From Paramarasmius palmivorus (taxonomy: Eukaryota; Basidiomycota; Agaricomycetes; Agaricales; Marasmiaceae): a stretch of 64,000 nucleotides of DNA. Position numbers and translations under genes: made by a program. Under the pieces are notes generated by a model. That model did not search any database. It was not told the origin of the DNA and was given only the letters and a program-made list of their open reading frames with translations. Within the stretch, counting starts at the first letter, position 1, and each line of letters starts with the position of its first letter. Shown one piece after another: positions 47,647-58,649 of the stretch. The DNA is taken from positions 62,001 through 126,000 of the forward strand of contig JAYKXP010000029.1 of the NCBI GenBank assembly GCA_037176845.1, in the 5' to 3' direction.

Positions 47647-48251
47647 TACAACCATAATCAAGTGTACAAACGTGAAAACAGAGAAATCCATCAGACCGAC
47701 ACTCCTCTCGCTGGCTAACGACTTCGAGTGCCCATACGGGCACACAAAGTGCGAAGCCAAACGTCCTCGAGACTCTACTTTCGTAGAGCCATGTTCTCAG
47801 TATGAACGAGGGAGCGCAAATGTCATCGACTGGATTTGAAGAAGTGGCATTTGTAAAAATGCGAGACTCGGTCAGTTTCTATAAAAAGATCCTGATGAGT
47901 ATGTTCTAAGGATTCACAAATGCCGGGAGCAGGGTTTTATATTTTTTCGAAGTGGTCCGTGCGCTATACTCACAGTCACATGATTCACCTGATGGGAAAC
48001 AGCCACATACAGTACTTAACACAACACTGGGCAGTGGGAAGCGGAATGGCTGACATTCACTCTTATGGAAAATAGCATTCTACTGCACAGCAGTTGCAGA
48101 AAGTCGTGTACAGTCCAATCATTACACACGTACACTACCACAAGGCTCAAGCATGTATCAAGTACAGAGAGAACACAAACAAGTCGTACCATCGTAACAT
48201 TTCAAACAGTCCCTAGATAATTATAGTTGTCCATAAATCACTCCACAATGG
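47647..48251. other. Intergenic, nothing recognised
   Basis: About 600 bases between the MITE and the 3' end of the NIPA-like gene. No supported feature. Confidence 0.4.
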
Positions 48252-51024
48252 TTAGAACTTGTTAGGCCCTCCTGATGTCGTGACTAATCTTATCCCTCCC
48301 AGGCTCGTAGGCGAAGTTTCGGGGCTAAGATCCGTCGGCGAAGGCGTCTGCTCACCATCTCGTCTCCACAGGCTAACGCTCTCCTCTCTATCATCTTCTC
48401 CTGCGCCCTTGGGGTACTTCTTCGGTGTTCGCCCTCTGTCGTTTCTTGAGCTCCCTGTCGAACTCTCGTCGTAACTCCTCGCTGAATCCGTGACACTAGG
48501 GAAACTGAGCAGCGTATCCCTGTTCGTGAATATCTCTCTTGAATCCTTTCTGGTCTGGAGAGGTTTAAATGGTTGATACATCGTCGGCGGTGCAGAGGCT
48601 GGATCTGAGTCGTCTCTGCCATACATGGGCATGGATAGAACCTGGCCTTGCGATCTTGGTGGAGGCGGGGTGGATGATGTGGGACTCTCCGAAAACAATA
48701 GATTCTCGGGAGGTGCAGTTGTGCTTATGGGTCCTAGCGGATACCCAGATTCCCCGGAAGCTCCAGAGAATTGCTGTGGTATGGGCCCAGGGGATCCTAC
48801 TGCTGGTCTAACTTCATGCATAGCCGTATCATCTCGGGCATCTCTATTCCCCGTGCCAGGAGCCCGATATTGATGAACCAAGTCTTGGTTATCAAACTTG
48901 ATAGTCGGTCGCTTGTTCATAATTTGGGAATTTGTGGCCGAGGGAGCAAGTGAGCTGGCATCGTCACCTCTCGTCGCAGCTGCTAATGAGGGCGAGGGCA
49001 TTGGTGGATCGTATAGCTGATGCCGCTTGACTCCATCGAGAGGAGCGTGTGATCGAGGAGGCGACAACCATGGTTGGCCTGGGTCGTACGGTGCGGCCGC
49101 ACCTGCTGGTCGGGGTAATATACCAGATGTACGGCTGCTCTGGCTCATCCGTCTGGCACTTCTCGCGCGTATAATAGAACCAACTGTTCCGAATGATCCA
49201 CGTAGAGCATCCATTCCGGGATCTTCGATACCTGTGTGTCCTTTCTCGTCGACATTCTCTGTATTTGAGCGCGCAGCTTGGAGAAGTATTGTTGACCGTC
49301 GATCCAGCTTTGAAAGCTGTACGGGGTCGACTTTGGACATCTGTAGGATAGTGATCCCGACACAGATAACGAGGAATCCCATAACAAGAGTGATGATGTC
49401 GGTGGCAGAAGCTTCGAGCCCCTGGAAAAGAACCTGGGTATTTCATGAGATGGAAATGACGAAGAACGTCGCTTGCCAGACTTACTATAGTGGTTAATAT
49501 GGAAAAAAATGTGACTGTATGGCAGAACGTCAGGTAAGGCCATAGACGGGAATGCTGAAGACGTACATATCACATAATATGTGGGTGTGACCATAGCTAG
49601 AGTTTTGTTTGACACGTTGTTCAAGACATACACAGGGGAAACTCACCTGTATTGAACAGCGCCAGCGCTACATTGAGATAATACACTTCCGTAACTGCAA
49701 AAGAAAACGATATCAGAGCCGAGTTTGTATGGAACCTTTGGGCACGCACTCAGTGTCACAGCGACAAATCCTATCAGGAAATACATGAACCAGTACTTGA
49801 ACTGAGGAAACATATCAAATCATGATCAGAACGCGACAATTTGAGGGCTTACCTGGTTATCGCCTCTAGCAGTTGTAACAATAGCAGCGCCGAGACCCGT
49901 CGTAACGCTGACACTAATTCCTCCAATCATACTGCACACAGCGATATACCACAGCATACTCTTCTTGCCATACCTACGAAACGAGGATGTTGTCAGGATA
50001 CCGGAAATTCGGCAAAACGCAACCTACTTTGGAGCGAAGAAGAATACGATGACAAGTGAGGCGGCGATAAGCACCGATGCATAGGCAAGAAACCCGGGTG
50101 CCAAGAACAGTTTCTGAAAATCTCGAATTTGCCCAACAGTCTCTTCCTTTGGACCTGCAGAAAGCGTAGGTTAGATCGGACGTTATTGATGGAAGCCGAC
50201 GGCTGGGAAAGTGTACCATTGAGGGCAATGATGGTAGATCCAATCTACATTAATGGGGTTTAGAATGTTAGACCGAGATTGACAGCCAAAGATGAACAAG
50301 AACGCACGATACACAGCCCACATCCTAACCAACCGAAGAAAGACAATTTTTCTTGCAGGAATATTGAAGATAGAATCGCACAGACAACCACAGAAAGGGC
50401 GCCAAGAGGAGTCTGTCATAAGTGCGCGAAACCAGGATTGGAAATTGAGGGATGAAGGATCGACGGTAGTAGACGTACGACGACAATTGCTTCCACGAAT
50501 GCGTATGCTGGAACAAAATGGTTTGATTAACTGAAGGTGAAACACAGACCGAAAGACGTACCACCAAAGTTACAAATCTCCCCTAATATCATCACTATTG
50601 CCCATCCTAGTTCAGATATGCGTTAAAGCAGTACGACCCAAAGAACATACTAATCATTCCAAGCCACCATAGCCACTATTGAAGAAAGCAAAGATTGTCA
50701 AGGCCTTTGGGTTTGACGACGATAGCCGGTATCCACTCACCGACTTGAGGTACGCAACACCCTCCCCTGCCACTTGACCGGCTTGTGACTTCAACAACCC
50801 CTTCTTCTTGAAGACAAAACTTGAACCAATGAGTAGGCCGCTGACGATGGCCAATATTATCCCAACGACCTGTTCCAAGACATGAATACAGATAACAATG
50901 ACGCTATCGGGAAAACAGAAGCGACCTTGAGGTTTGAATTGTTGACGCTGAGGCTGGAACTGCCTGAGGAAGCAGAAGCAGAAGCAGAGTTCGTCGTCGT
51001 CGGCGTCGACGATACGGACGACAT
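48252..51024 (-). CDS. NIPA-family magnesium transporter with long C-terminal tail
   Basis: Membrane protein of the NIPA (DUF803) family, implicated in Mg2+ transport. It starts M-S-S-V-S-S-T-P-T-T-T with a Ser/Thr-rich N-terminus, then after an intron V-V-G-I-I-L-A-I-V-S-G-L, S-F-V-F-K-K-K-G-L-L (family hallmark), G-V-A-Y-L-K-S, further helices, A-M-V-T-P-T-Y-Y-V and G-F-L-V-I-C-V-G-I-T-I-L-Q. The final exon (48252-49382) adds a disordered cytosolic tail of about 340 aa rich in Pro, Ser and Arg, ending G-G-P-N-K-F. Ten or so short introns in the membrane part. Start 51024; the N-terminus is supported by its clean exon end before V-V-G-I. Confidence 0.85.
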
Positions 51025-52249
51025 GGTGGTTTGTGAAGAGTGGTATCGGGCAGGCCCAAATGGCGGTTGTTATGAGAGAGGGACCTCCGAATATGGAGCT
51101 ATTGCCATATTTGGAAAGTACATCAAGAAGACCTTCATGACGTCCCCTTGTTGAAGCTAAGTATTCTTCCCGAACTTCAATGTTATCTCGGTCCTAGCTC
51201 GCTCCAATATCTGATTCCAAAGAAAGGGATCCAGATTGCTCAAAATTCTCCCTTTCGAAGCTCAATGCAACCCAGACGTGTCCCAAAATCTTTGCCGAAG
51301 ATTCGGACTTGGTATCCATTCGCGGACGAGTGTTCTCCTACCGCAGCAGAAGCTCCAAAAGCTTTCAGAATCCCTCGGTGTTGTGGCCGCTCCTCAATAT
51401 CAAGCTTCAGGAATTAATGGCTCGTTGCTGTGTCATCCGATGAGTATCCACATAGTATTCCGGAATGTCCAGTGCGGTCGGTATACGTTACTTCCGCATT
51501 GCAGAGTTCACGCTGTAAACAGTGCTTATTATGAAGTAGATATTACGAATATTCAATCGGTGCAGTGCATACTGTCAAAAGGGCTGCATCATATGTATGT
51601 ACAAGCCTCTCCCCCAGCAGAAAAGCTGTTCCTAAAAGGGCATGGCGGCGGGCCGAATGTCGGGTGTCGGGCGTACTGTCACCCTAATTTCGTAGGCACA
51701 GGAACGAAGATTGACAATGGTTGCCACTGGAATATCGAGGGCGGCACTTCAGAGGTACAAGTTCAGCTTCGCAATCCTGCGGGCCATCGTGCATTGTGCG
51801 CTCAGTGTCACTCATCTAGAAGGGGTATACTGAGACCCGGTTCGGGCGAAGAGTCAACGTTATCAAAGTGGGCGCACAGGTACCGGGTGTGCCCACCTGT
51901 CCGGGAGACAGTGTCATACCTCGGTAGTCGATCCGGGCAACACATAGCGTTCCTGATCTTCCTTTGACAATACGTTGTTCGTGCTAGTGCTATAGTAGTT
52001 GCGCATAGTGACCAGGTATGTAACTTGTTGCAATTGGTATCTTCGTACAAGTTCCTAACGAAACTCAGGAGTATGTGGATTACGAGCATCGTACAGGATA
52101 GGACATCCTTTCTCTCTTTGATGCATATGCGGCTTCGTGACCTCGCTATAACGTCCATGCTCAGTATAGCGATCCGCAATAGTATACTAGTTAATAGCTG
52201 AGCTGAGGTCGGCGCTTTATTATCCAACAAGTACACCATGGATGGCTAT
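51025..52249. other. Intergenic with one unassigned open frame
   Basis: About 1.2 kb upstream of the NIPA gene and downstream of F-box copy 2. An uninterrupted frame at 51236-51967 (+, 243 codons) contains Cys and His (C-R-A-Y-C-H, C-A-Q-C-H) but no recognised family or splice context. It may be chance or a relic. The rest is featureless. Confidence 0.3.
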
Positions 52250-53693
52250 TCATTCATCAGAAGTTTCCGAGTCTACATCACCGAATATTATATCCGGAAG
52301 GGACCAATATTCTACATCGAAATCCAGATCTTCTTTACGCAACTCATCCATACACTCCTGCAAAACCCGTCCAAGCTTGCGATATGGGCAGTATTCAAAG
52401 ACCAGGCGAAGCTTTTTCAGCTGCTGGTTTGCTGGTCTTTGCAACCGCGACCGAACCATATCACGTATACAGCTGCTCGTCGGGGGTGTTCCAAAATGGA
52501 GTCGAAGGCTGGTTACATTGGGCAGAATGGTGCTAGAATCCGAAGTAATAGTCAAACGGCGCAACAAATCATCTGTTACCAGATATGGCTCCCTTGGGAA
52601 TCGAGGGTCTCCGATGGTCAAAGAGGTCGTTGTCGGTACCACAGCGAGTACCTGGTCAAGACCCTCTTGTGATAAAGAATTGGATACGCGGAGACAGAGC
52701 TCTGCGAGCGGGGGTCGGGAGCGCGAGATAAAATGAGCCAATTGGTCTTCGTGATCCACCACAAGGGCGAGCTCATTCATGGTCTCCGAAACATGTAGTG
52801 AGGAGAGGCATGGCAGCGTGAGGTGTCGGAAGAGTCCAGGAACGGAGCTAAGATGTCCCGCCTCGAAAGTCCGCACTCTGGAGGTGACGACCAAGTCGTT
52901 GTGGGCTAACGCGATAGCGTTCCCATGCACGTGGAGTTCAACCAAATTTGGTGCATGCCGTAGGATGCCCAAGAGCGTGTCCATATAATAGACCTCTAGC
53001 GTGAGGTTCGTCAAGGAGTTGAGGTCAACCGGCTCGACCAAACGGACCCCTACGCCTGTCAGGCTGAGGTCTGAGAGATGAGGGGCGAACAAAGGGGAAG
53101 GAGGACCAGGATCGGCAATCCAATCTGGGTCTGGATCATCGAGAACCAGATGACGTAGGACAGATAACGTCGTGAGGTGAGGAAGGTCTTGTGGTAGGCT
53201 AAATACTTCGTCGCGCATCACTGTCAAGTCGACGGTCTTCCATTTAGCACTGTGCCGCACCAGCTCAGTTACTACTGGTAGATGCGTTTCAGTGTCATAA
53301 TCGCGGTCCTGCTCTTCATCCTCTTCGTCGATATATCTCTCCCATGGGTACTCGGGAACTGTGAGGTGGATGTCGAGATGACTACTCTGAGCCTTCTTTA
53401 GTAGGAATTTGGTCCATCTGAGGATCCTTTGAGTAGACTTTGCGTTATCGCTGACTCGGAATTCGACAGTGATTTCGGACCATAGTTGCGGAGTAGAGTG
53501 TACCAATATTCGCCAATGGGAGCATACTTGTCCCAAGGTGAGGATCGTCCGAGTTTTCGATTGCTCCCCAGCATTGGAAAAGACGTGCAACAGAATTTCG
53601 GGAGGGAGTCGACGAATCGAAGGCTTGATCATCCCCTTGATCTTGTTTGCGACGCCTGAAAGGTACTCCTTTCGGTTCTTCATCTTCCTCACT

Positions 53694-53698
53694 ACTTC
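53694..53698. repeat. Left target-site duplication ACTTC
   Basis: ACTTC directly precedes the insertion and recurs at 61908-61912 directly after it. By comparison with F-box copy 1 the sequence belongs to the target gene, so it is a 5-bp duplication made on insertion. Confidence 0.75.
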
Positions 53699-53704
53699 TA
53701 GGGA

Positions 53705-53724
53705 GAAATAGACGTCGGGGTCAC
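53705..53724 (+). repeat. Left terminal inverted repeat of the element
   Basis: GAAATAGACGTCGGGGTCAC, six bases inside the left boundary. Part of it (GAAATAGACG) is repeated directly at 53728-53737, and its inverse (GGCGTCTATC) occurs near 53775, so the end is a small array of related motifs. Confidence 0.8.
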
Positions 53725-54161
53725 GCGAAATAGACGCCAGGACCCGCTTAGGTGGTTCACCTGACAGCCGTTGGCGTCTATCTTTTTTACGTTGTCTTCT
53801 GTTTGTATGTACCGCCTCTAGCCAAACATTGGCCGCGTGTCCTGTTCTTTCACCGTCGTCGCCGTCGCTCGACGTTGAGCACCCTCCGAAATATATCACA
53901 TTTTATTAGCCCTCTTCACATTTGCCCCCTCGGAACGTCGCTAATCACAATATCCAGGCCGATCCCAGCTGCCGCTGCTCAAGATGACGACGCAAAGTGT
54001 TTCATCCCATCCTCCGTTGCTGTTGTCGACTTTGCTCTCATTGCCAGTCCCGACATCCCTCAGATTGAATCTCCTTGGGCCCGCTCGTTCTTTGCTCTGG
54101 TCGTTTCATTGAGTATCGGCTATTGGCTGTTTACGAGAACCTGGAAAGCACCCGGTAGATC

Positions 54162-55737
54162 GATGGGTCGACGTCCGAACAATATTCCGCAAGAACTCTG
54201 GGAAAAGAAATATGAGTTGCCTGGGTTTGACGAGAGCGAAGCAGAAGAGGCTTACCTGTGAGCATTGTCCAAGCTTCATAAAGCTGATCACTGAACCGTG
54301 TCTCTAGGTATCAGTTGACCCTTCCGCAATTGAAGGTCTTGTGCAGTAGATACAAGTCGTATGGCTTAAGGGTTTCTGGAAAGAAACCTGACCTACTAGA
54401 GAGCCTGGTCAGGTTAAGTGATGAAAAGAGCCGATGGACATTGTAAGTGCGATTTCATGTATAACTACGTGTACGGTACATTAATATTCTCTAACAGCAA
54501 GCAACCCGCAAAACGTACGCACAAGGGTCTGCAGCCGGGAACGAGGAAAACCTCGACGAAGCGAAAATACAAGCAACGGTTGGAAGAAAAGGGTGTTATC
54601 TTTACTGAGAGTTCGCACACGAAACACATCAGGGGCATGCGTAAGCGCACCGAAGCAGAGATGGACACGGAAATGGACTACGTGAGTTTATTTTGATGGA
54701 TACAGTAGATGTCGCTTGATTAAGTTTGTGTCATAGATCGACAGATACATGGCTCTTCACCCAGAATACTACCAACCCATGCAACCAACACCACAGATAT
54801 CGGTATGCAGAGCTATGATTTACTGAAGTTTTTTTCTCATTATCTATAGGTTGAACCAAAACCTAGCCTCGTAGCTCAAATCGGCGATGTGATGGAGACC
54901 AAGCTTCATCAATTTGCTCGTTCCATTGGCCATCACTCGTTGACAGATGTCGTGACGGAGCCACAGCCAATGGTGTTGCCATCTCTGTCATCATTTCTTC
55001 CTCCTCCACCTGTGCCAGCACCACTATCTCATTCAAATGCGGCTCTTCCTCCTCCTCCATCTACGCCATCAATCTCCCACTCGCATCTTAACCTCATTGA
55101 TGAAGTGTCGACTTCAACGCAAACCCCTCGGGCTGTTTTCTCGGCATCAGCTTTTCAATCGTCCCCTGAAGCGACCACACCACTGGACTATCCAAGTGCT
55201 TCAATGGACAATCCATTGAGCACCGCTCAGCCCCGGATCAAGACTCTCCGTATTTGGGTTGGCACTCCGAAGGAGACCGTGCTGGTTTTTGACCAGACGC
55301 AGCTCCCTGAGCCACCCAGTCTTACGTTTTGTAAAGATCTTGACGAGCTGGGCCGCTTATGGTGTGAAACCAACCCGGGCTTTTGTGAGGACGAATGTGT
55401 ACTGAAGATCAGTGGCCGAGGAATCGCATATCAGCATTGGCGTAACGTATTCAAGCATGGCTCAAAGACCTCACCAGATACAAGATGGGAGGGGCTCCGA
55501 AAGAAATGGGACGTGTGGCGGGTATGTGTTCCTACTCAAGTCGTAGTATCAGTCTGATTCACAGCATGCCAGGTTATCGGTGTATATTACACAGCACAAG
55601 GCAAAGAAGCATTTTGGAACGAGTTCACTGTTGATGGATCTCGGCTTCGCCAGACTGCGATACTTGAAATACTGTGTGCACGGAGCCCAAACAGCACAAA
55701 GGGCCTGAACGGAAATGGAAAGGCAGTTGGTACTTGA
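54162..55737 (+). CDS. SAP-domain protein of the mobile element
   Basis: Predicted DNA-binding protein. After M-G-R-R-P-N-N-I-P-Q-E-L-W comes an acidic stretch and, over an intron, the SAP domain: Y-Q-L-T-L-P-Q-L-K-V-L-C, G-L-R-V-S-G-K-K-P-D-L-L-E-S-L. SAP domains bind A/T-rich DNA. Next a basic segment (K-R-T-H-K-G-L-Q, K-R-K-Y-K-Q-R), a Pro/Ser-rich linker with P-P-P runs (near 55005-55075), and a globular C-terminal domain (T-L-R-I-W-V-G-T-P, W-C-E-T-N-P-G-F-C, W-E-G-L-R-K-K-W) spanning a last intron to G-K-A-V-G-T. At least five exons. The start is uncertain: 54162 is the first ATG in the frame leading to the SAP exon with protein-like sequence, but upstream exons between 53750 and 54160 are likely. 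It may target or tether the recombination complex. Confidence 0.65.
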
Positions 55738-56003
55738 TTTGACAAACCTTTTGCAGTTGATTTTCTTGGTTTCTCGACGCGTTACATGTTCGTCTTATTA
55801 GGTATTAGTGTATTAATGAGTTATATATATAGCAGATTACATGGCTGGTTTTACGATTACTACTGCGCTAAATAGAAGACTATTGAAAGATTATGATGAA
55901 TCATAGATTATTGGCCGCTCGAGCTGGTCATCTGTACGAACTATTGAGAGAACACTTTGTATGAAAAAGCGCATTACTCACTTCGCCCCATTCAATGTCG
56001 CTA

Positions 56004-57864
56004 TCAGAAGCACTGCCTTCTGCACGTACTGCATAGGAAACCTGGATGTGTATGAGAATGTGAACATTGAAAGCATAGTAGATGGCTCACTTCACCCCAT
56101 TCTATATCACTATCTGAGCTGCAGGTGGCGTCGTCATCATCATCCGAGATCTCGATATATTCATGAGCCCGTGTTGCAGACAATGGGAAATTGGATAGTA
56201 TATGTTCGACTGCAGAGACCGCAAGTAGATATGATGGAATTGACACACGGATACTTTGACGGAATTCGTCCATAGCGTCAACAGAAAGTCCAAGATGCAA
56301 CATGGCAGGGCCAAGGAACAGCTTGGCCGTGGAAAAGGTGATATGCATCCGTTGAGTGCTTGTTGTCAAAGGGTTGTGGCGTGTGTGAGCAACAACTATC
56401 GAATGTTGGCTCGGATGAAAGCTGTGACCATACGAAAACCGAGCGGACTCTTGCTGTGACGGTGCGAGAATATTTCCAGATGCACGGTGAAATCGAAGGT
56501 ACCCCTGAAAAGGTTTCGTGAGCACGGCATATGGGTTGGGTCCGAAACTTACTAAAGTGAGCATTCGTGTGATTAAACCAGCCCATAAGCCCTTTTCATG
56601 AAACTTCTTCATCAACCTCTCATTGCTGGTCCACTTTACGAGAGAGCGAGCTTTCTGAATGATATCCTTGAGCTCATATAGCTTGGGAATCCACGTGTCT
56701 TGCGACGGGGGTCTAGACTTTGACCATGAGGTTAGCGGAAGAATGAACGCGTTTATTGCAACAGAGTCTGCTGAAAAAAGACGTTGCTGATCTGCTTTCA
56801 ATCTCTTGCTTGCACTCGGCTGATTCTTCTTCAGGTATCCATGGTAATTGAACTGGAGCTCAGCACATATCTGATGGCAGACATGGCTCAGATGTGCGTC
56901 AAGGTCTTCTGAACGGTGACGGTTGCGATTATGGTGGGGGAACTTGGACATCAACTTGGAGCCGTAGTTGCACCGGGCAACTGCAAGACCGAGTTCATGT
57001 CCAATACGTTCAACCCCTGAGTCGTAGTCATTTCCGACAAGAGTAGCGTAAAGGATTAGGTCGCCATGGGTAAGACGAAGCTTGCGCTCTACATCTGCGA
57101 AACGATAGACTTTGACCATCATGCGACTATCCGTGCTGCCCAGAAGGTCACTCCTCAACACCCTTTGAAGCCTTTGCACACTTACCCCTTGATTACCATT
57201 ACACAGGGAGCACCAAGGACAATCGCGTCACTGTCATCAGTGACAATTGCATCAACGAGGCCGTTTCTGGCCATAACAGCGAGCTCGGCCTCAGCCTCAC
57301 CAGGAGCCTGCCGTGAGCAATTAGTGATTGACTTGATAGGAAAATTAGCCCAAACACACCATATGTACATGGTGCCCAAACGCCTCAACGAGCTCTCTGG
57401 TCTCTTTGTAAAAGCTTGGTTCGTCTGGAATGACTGCCAGTCCCCGTTTTACCGGTGGGCGCTCAGTACCATCAGCTACCCAAATCGACATGACTGAAGA
57501 CCTGTCCAACTGAGCAAGAAGCCGGAAAACTTGAGAATGTGCCCCGTTAGTTGGCGAGTGAGCCTGAAACTTGCTGAATGGGATTAGGTTGTGAGTGATT
57601 CTGTCCAAGGTCGTGCTGCTAAACTTTGAGTATAGGTATCGTTATAACATTTCAAGATGTACACACCTCATGTCAATTCCAACAACAAATGGCCGCCCAG
57701 CTTGATATGTGCCCCCCTTTATACGCCTAACCTGTTCCTCTGCCACGAAATCATCCAGGGAACATTCAACTGCTATTGGCTCCACAATCTGCAGCAATGT
57801 CAGTACCTTTAGTATGCTAAATCATGTTCCATTAACGCACATCCCAGATTCCTTGAACACCCAT
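56004..57864 (-). CDS. XPG/Rad2-family nuclease (GEN1/Yen1-like) of the mobile element
   Basis: Structure-specific 5' nuclease. Start 57864: M-G-V-Q-G-I-W-D then, over an intron, I-V-E-P... and F-V-V-G-I-D-M-S (XPG-N Asp). Next V-A-D-G-T-E-R-P-P-V-K-R-G (second Asp and KRG), A-P-G-E-A-E-A-E-L-A (two Glu), V-T-D-D-S-D-A-I-V-L-G-A (two Asp), and G-N-D-Y-D-S-G-V-E-R-I-G (last Asp plus helix-hairpin-helix). All seven acidic metal ligands of the family are thus present, so it should be active. The C-terminal half is unlike cellular members and ends in an acidic tail (I-S-D-D-D-D-D). Near the 3' end the segment D-I-E-W-G-E followed by a splice donor occurs twice (about 56090 and 55995), so the last exon is unsure. 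Cellular GEN1/Yen1 cut Holliday junctions and flaps. Role in the element inferred. Confidence 0.75.
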
Positions 57865-58649
57865 ATTGATGAAGAGAAGATGAGAGAGAGGAAACGAAGA
57901 GATACTCCTGTTTCTGCCTCCGTCGTCACACTGTTACTTCGATTGTTTCAAGAATATGTGTCATTCCCGAAAAATAATACATTCATGTAGGATATAGCGT
58001 GCTGAAGCTGGTTTCTATTCAGTAATGCCAACCTGTTAGAGCCGTATTAGTGAACAGTTTTAATTGTGTAAAGTAGCAGACACACCGTTCGTAACATTTG
58101 AGTGTTCTAACATTAAGACACGAAACCACTCTCATTCTTCCCTCAGCACCTCAGCTCTTAAAGATATCGGATAGCCTGAGCACCATTTGTAGAAGAGATT
58201 GTACGAAAGGCAAAACAATGGAAGATTGAACGACAGGAAGAATTAAGCTGCAGCCATGAGAATCAGTGACTTGTTCATTGACAGAGGCATACTACACACC
58301 TTTGTGTTTCCCTGGGACAATTCTTCTGCCCTACGCACTTGAATTACTTCTGTTTGAAGTCTCGTTGAGGTTGCGGAGTCAAAGCAGATAGAACGTGTTC
58401 TCTGCTGTTTGAGATCAATTTGAGCACGAGAATGTGAATTGGCATGAGCGTAGCTTGGTGATTATGAAAGGTTGCATCCACCAGGGTCAGGATTTCCACC
58501 TTCAGGCTGTTGAGACCGTGCGGAGTAAAGAGATTAATGCCAGCAGTTAACGCGAGCAGCTTACACATTCAATTCCAAAAAAGGAAGCCGTAAAATTTGA
58601 GACGTAGACTAGTAACTACTGAAGGTATGAAAGGGAGAATAGTAAGAAG
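57865..58649. other. Non-coding stretch inside the element
   Basis: About 785 bases between the nuclease and recombinase genes. It contains the promoter of the nuclease gene and the 3' UTR of the recombinase gene. No coding feature or repeat was recognised. Confidence 0.4.

Noticed and set aside
51236..51967. A real 243-aa gene
   Set aside because: No family resemblance, no splice support and biased composition; noted only in the intergenic entry.
53703..53899. An N-terminus for F-box copy 2 reading outward from V-V-R-K-M-K into M-I-Y-F-G-G-C
   Set aside because: These bases lie inside the inserted element; the native N-terminus is at 61908-62240.
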